A stretch of 47,850 nucleotides of DNA from Hyphomicrobiales bacterium (GTDB taxonomy: Bacteria; Pseudomonadota; Alphaproteobacteria; Rhizobiales; Rhizobiaceae): NCBI GenBank assembly GCA_900471485.1, contig UCEU01000019.1, positions 1 to 47,850 of the forward strand, read 5' to 3'. The first letter of the stretch is position 1. Every line of letters starts with the position of its first letter. The position numbers and the translations under genes are program-made. A model generated the notes under the pieces. That model made no database searches. It saw only the letters and a list, made by a program, of their open reading frames with translations, and was not told the origin of the DNA. Of the stretch, positions 46,124 through 47,850 are shown piece by piece.

Positions 46124-46945
46124 CTAGAGATTCCAGACTTTCGGCACAGGCGCGCCGTTGCGCAAGGCTGAAATGATCGGGATCAGGATTTTTCGAAGTG
46201 CGAAGCCATCCGACGCCGCCAGCCTAACGACGAGCTTCCCCGCCCAGCAGCTTGCGCCGCCCATATGACCTTCGAGCAACGACCTGACCGCATTGAGATA
46301 GCTTTCCGCCTGCGGCCCGACGTAAAGCAACGTCGCGAAGGCGACCTGGCCCGACAGCACCGCCTGCTCCCGCGTCAGCGCCTGGACCTCGCCGGAAAGC
46401 CTCAGATCCTCGGCATGGCAGAGCCGGCCTTCCCTGCGGATACGCCAGCAGTCGCGGAACAGCCCCGAGACAACCGCCTCGCCCATCGCCTTGCGCCCGA
46501 GCAGGATCGCCTCGACCGCCAGGAATTCCGCCCCCTCATCGAGATCGACGTCGAGCCGGCGATAAAGCGAGGATCGATCGAAGAGGATGGTTTCCTGCGG
46601 CAGCCAGTCGACCCGCGCATTGGCGCCAACCTGGATTTTCGTGGTGATCTCGGCGGTGCCGGCGGAAGCCTTGTAGATCTTCTCGCAGGCCTGCGTGGTC
46701 ACGTCGATGCGCGTACCGGGACCGGCAACGGCGCTCCAGTCCATGCGGTCGCCGCCGGTGAGACCACCGGCCGTATTGATGATGACGGCTTCCATCGAGG
46801 CATCGAAGGTATCCGGCAGCCGGATCTTCGCCGCGCCCTCCTGATAGAGCTCGCGGATGCGCGTGCGCCCGCCGAGCGACTTCGCGGCCAGATGCCCGCG
46901 GCCTTCGGCCCTTTGCGGTCTGGTGGCTGCCGCGGCGTTCGTCAT
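46124..46945 (-). CDS. ureD: Urease accessory protein UreD
   Basis: A 273-residue scaffold for Ni insertion. Conserved blocks are [43 protein letters not shown] (about 51-93), [45 protein letters not shown] and the C-terminal [21 protein letters not shown]. It binds apo-urease and recruits UreF-UreG. It is first in the operon, about 70 bases after a sigma-54 type promoter. Confidence 0.96.
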   Translation of the reverse strand: MTNAAAATRPQRAEGRGHLAAKSLGGRTRIRELYQEGAAKIRLPDTFDASMEAVIINTAGGLTGGDRMDWSAVAGPGTRIDVTTQACEKIYKASAGTAEITTKIQVGANARVDWLPQETILFDRSSLYRRLDVDLDEGAEFLAVEAILLGRKAMGEAVVSGLFRDCWRIRREGRLCHAEDLRLSGEVQALTREQAVLSGQVAFATLLYVGPQAESYLNAVRSLLEGHMGGASCWAGKLVVRLAASDGFALRKILIPIISALRNGAPVPKVWNL

Positions 46946-47014
46946 TCCATGCCCTTTTCATGCCGCCGGTTTGCCCGGCCGTTCTCATTCAATCCTCTAA
47001 CTGATTGAAAGCAA

Positions 47015-47028
47015 GCAATTTCCGTGCC
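47015..47028 (-). promoter_or_regulatory. Sigma-54 type promoter of the urease operon
   Basis: On the minus strand GGCACG (47028-47023), GAAA, TTGC (47018-47015), with C in place of the first T of the consensus TGGCACG-N4-TTGC; the GG-N10-GC core is exact. It lies 70 bases before ureD in the gap after urtE. It implies nitrogen control through NtrC, though no clear NtrC site is visible upstream. Confidence 0.7.
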
Positions 47029-47106
47029 GCGCGAAGGACACCGCAATCCCGGCGCCGGCCAACAGGGCGCATGTCGGCGAGTGCCTCCAAAAGCGGCGAA
47101 TGCCGA

Positions 47107-47802
47107 TCAGACGGTCAGATGTCGGCGCGCCTCTGGTGTATCCAGCGTCTCCGCCAGCCCCTCATGCACGATCTCGCCGCGATCCATGATGTAGACGTAG
47201 TCGGCAAGCTCCCGGCAGAAATCGAGATACTGCTCGACCAGCAGGATCGCCATGCCGGTGCTGTCGCGCAGATAGCGGATCGCCCGGCCGATATCCTTGA
47301 TGATCGACGGCTGGATGCCCTCGGTCGGCTCGTCGAGCACGAGGATCTTCGGCCGCGTCACCATCGCCCGCCCGATCGCCAGTTGCTGCTGCTGCCCACC
47401 CGAGAGGTCGCCGCCGCGCCGCCCGAGCATGGTCTGCAGCACGGGAAAAAGGCTGAAGATGTCGTCGGGGATATTCTTGTCGCGGCGCGTAAGCGGCGCA
47501 AAGCCGGTCTCCAGATTTTCCTTCACCGTCAGCAACGGAAAGATCTCGCGCCCCTGCGGCACATAGCCGATGCCCTGCTTGGCGCGCGCATAGGGCGCAA
47601 GGCCGTTGAGCTTGGTGTCGTTGAAGGTCACGGTTCCCGATGAAAGCGGGTGCTGGCCGGTGACGGCCCGCAGCAGCGAACTCTTGCCGACGCCGTTGCG
47701 GCCGAGCACGCAGGTGATCTTGCCCATCTCGGCCTTCAGCGAGATGCCGCGCAGCGCCTGCGCCGCGCCATAGTGGAGGTTTGCGTTTTCGACCGTCAGC
47801 AT
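47107..47802 (-). CDS. urtE: Urea ABC transporter ATP-binding protein UrtE
   Basis: A 231-residue LivF-type ATPase. Walker A is GRNGVGKSSLLRAVTG (about 33-48), the Q-loop GYVPQGREIFPLLTVKENLETGF, the signature LSGGQQQQLAIGRAMV, Walker B ILVLDEPTEGIQPSII and the H-loop LLVEQYLDF. Its position directly before the urease operon, and the GIQP motif, favour the urea transporter UrtABCDE over an amino-acid system; the other subunits should lie beyond the right edge. ATG 47802 is the start; the frame continues upstream without support. Confidence 0.92.
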   Translation of the reverse strand: MLTVENANLHYGAAQALRGISLKAEMGKITCVLGRNGVGKSSLLRAVTGQHPLSSGTVTFNDTKLNGLAPYARAKQGIGYVPQGREIFPLLTVKENLETGFAPLTRRDKNIPDDIFSLFPVLQTMLGRRGGDLSGGQQQQLAIGRAMVTRPKILVLDEPTEGIQPSIIKDIGRAIRYLRDSTGMAILLVEQYLDFCRELADYVYIMDRGEIVHEGLAETLDTPEARRHLTV

Positions 47803-47832
47803 GGTGCCATCTCCTGGCGAATTGCGGATGTA

Positions 47833-47850
47833 AAGACCCCTCCCCAACCC
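47833..47850. repeat. Partial copy of the GC-rich dispersed repeat
   Basis: The last 18 bases of the window are identical to 29959-29976, the left end of the 38-base repeat arm next to the DUF559 gene. The element runs off the window. Confidence 0.75.

Noticed and set aside
1..47850. tRNA, rRNA, CRISPR arrays, insertion sequences
   Set aside because: I looked for clover-leaf elements, regular direct repeats and transposase motifs and found none I could support by eye; a covariance-model search would be needed to exclude small RNA genes.

Overview
The window is chromosomal DNA of a GC-rich alphaproteobacterium, almost certainly a member of the Rhizobiaceae (Rhizobium/Agrobacterium type). The evidence is the hmuPSTUV haem-uptake cluster next to tonB, the PhyR-NepR-EcfG general stress locus, an Agrobacterium-type bacteriophytochrome with an HWE kinase, the RutR/preTA/hydantoinase pyrimidine-degradation genes, and a rhizobial urease cluster with extra genes between the ure genes. 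No rRNA, tRNA, CRISPR array, insertion sequence or prophage was recognised. All calls are from reading the sequence; no database search was run.

Layout. 1-2.6 kb: a small orphan, a TetR/SMR efflux operon, a group II truncated haemoglobin and a DUF423 membrane protein. 2.6-4.0 kb (minus): a four-gene operon of DUF2325, an unknown 89-residue protein, an IsdG-like haem-degrading monooxygenase and a VOC protein, preceded by a TGA-N9-TCA (RirA-type) site. 4.1-10.1 kb: tonB and a secreted partner (minus), divergent from hmuPSTUV (plus), with a second TGA-N9-TCA site between them. 10.1-14.1 kb: the general stress locus (DUF883 and holin-like envelope genes, ecfG, nepR, phyR, HisKA_2/HWE kinase). Four sites matching the EcfG promoter consensus drive it.

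14.5-33.5 kb is mainly reductive pyrimidine degradation. preT-preA (dihydropyrimidine dehydrogenase), a RutR-like repressor, a beta-ureidopropionase-type amidohydrolase, a dihydropyrimidinase and an NMT1-type ABC transporter form the pathway. It is interrupted by a HigBA toxin-antitoxin pair, an AraC/DJ-1 regulator with a rhodanese, a glycosyltransferase, a haem oxygenase-bacteriophytochrome pair, two unknown envelope proteins, and a DUF559 nuclease-like gene next to 38-base GC-rich inverted repeats. A good RutR-type operator lies in front of the amidohydrolase.

33.9-39.3 kb: an RND efflux pump (adaptor plus HAE1-type permease) and a Crp/Fnr regulator whose promoter carries a perfect TTGAT-N4-ATCAA box. 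39.3-47.8 kb (minus): the urease cluster, read as ureD-ureA-DUF1272-ureB-LprI-like-GT29-like-ureC, then a GGDEF protein, then ureE-ureF-ureG. A sigma-54 type promoter precedes ureD, and the last gene of a urea ABC transporter (urtE) lies upstream. Pyrimidine degradation releases ammonia directly in this route, while urea uptake and urease supply it separately, so much of the window serves nitrogen scavenging, with iron/haem acquisition and stress response as the other two themes.
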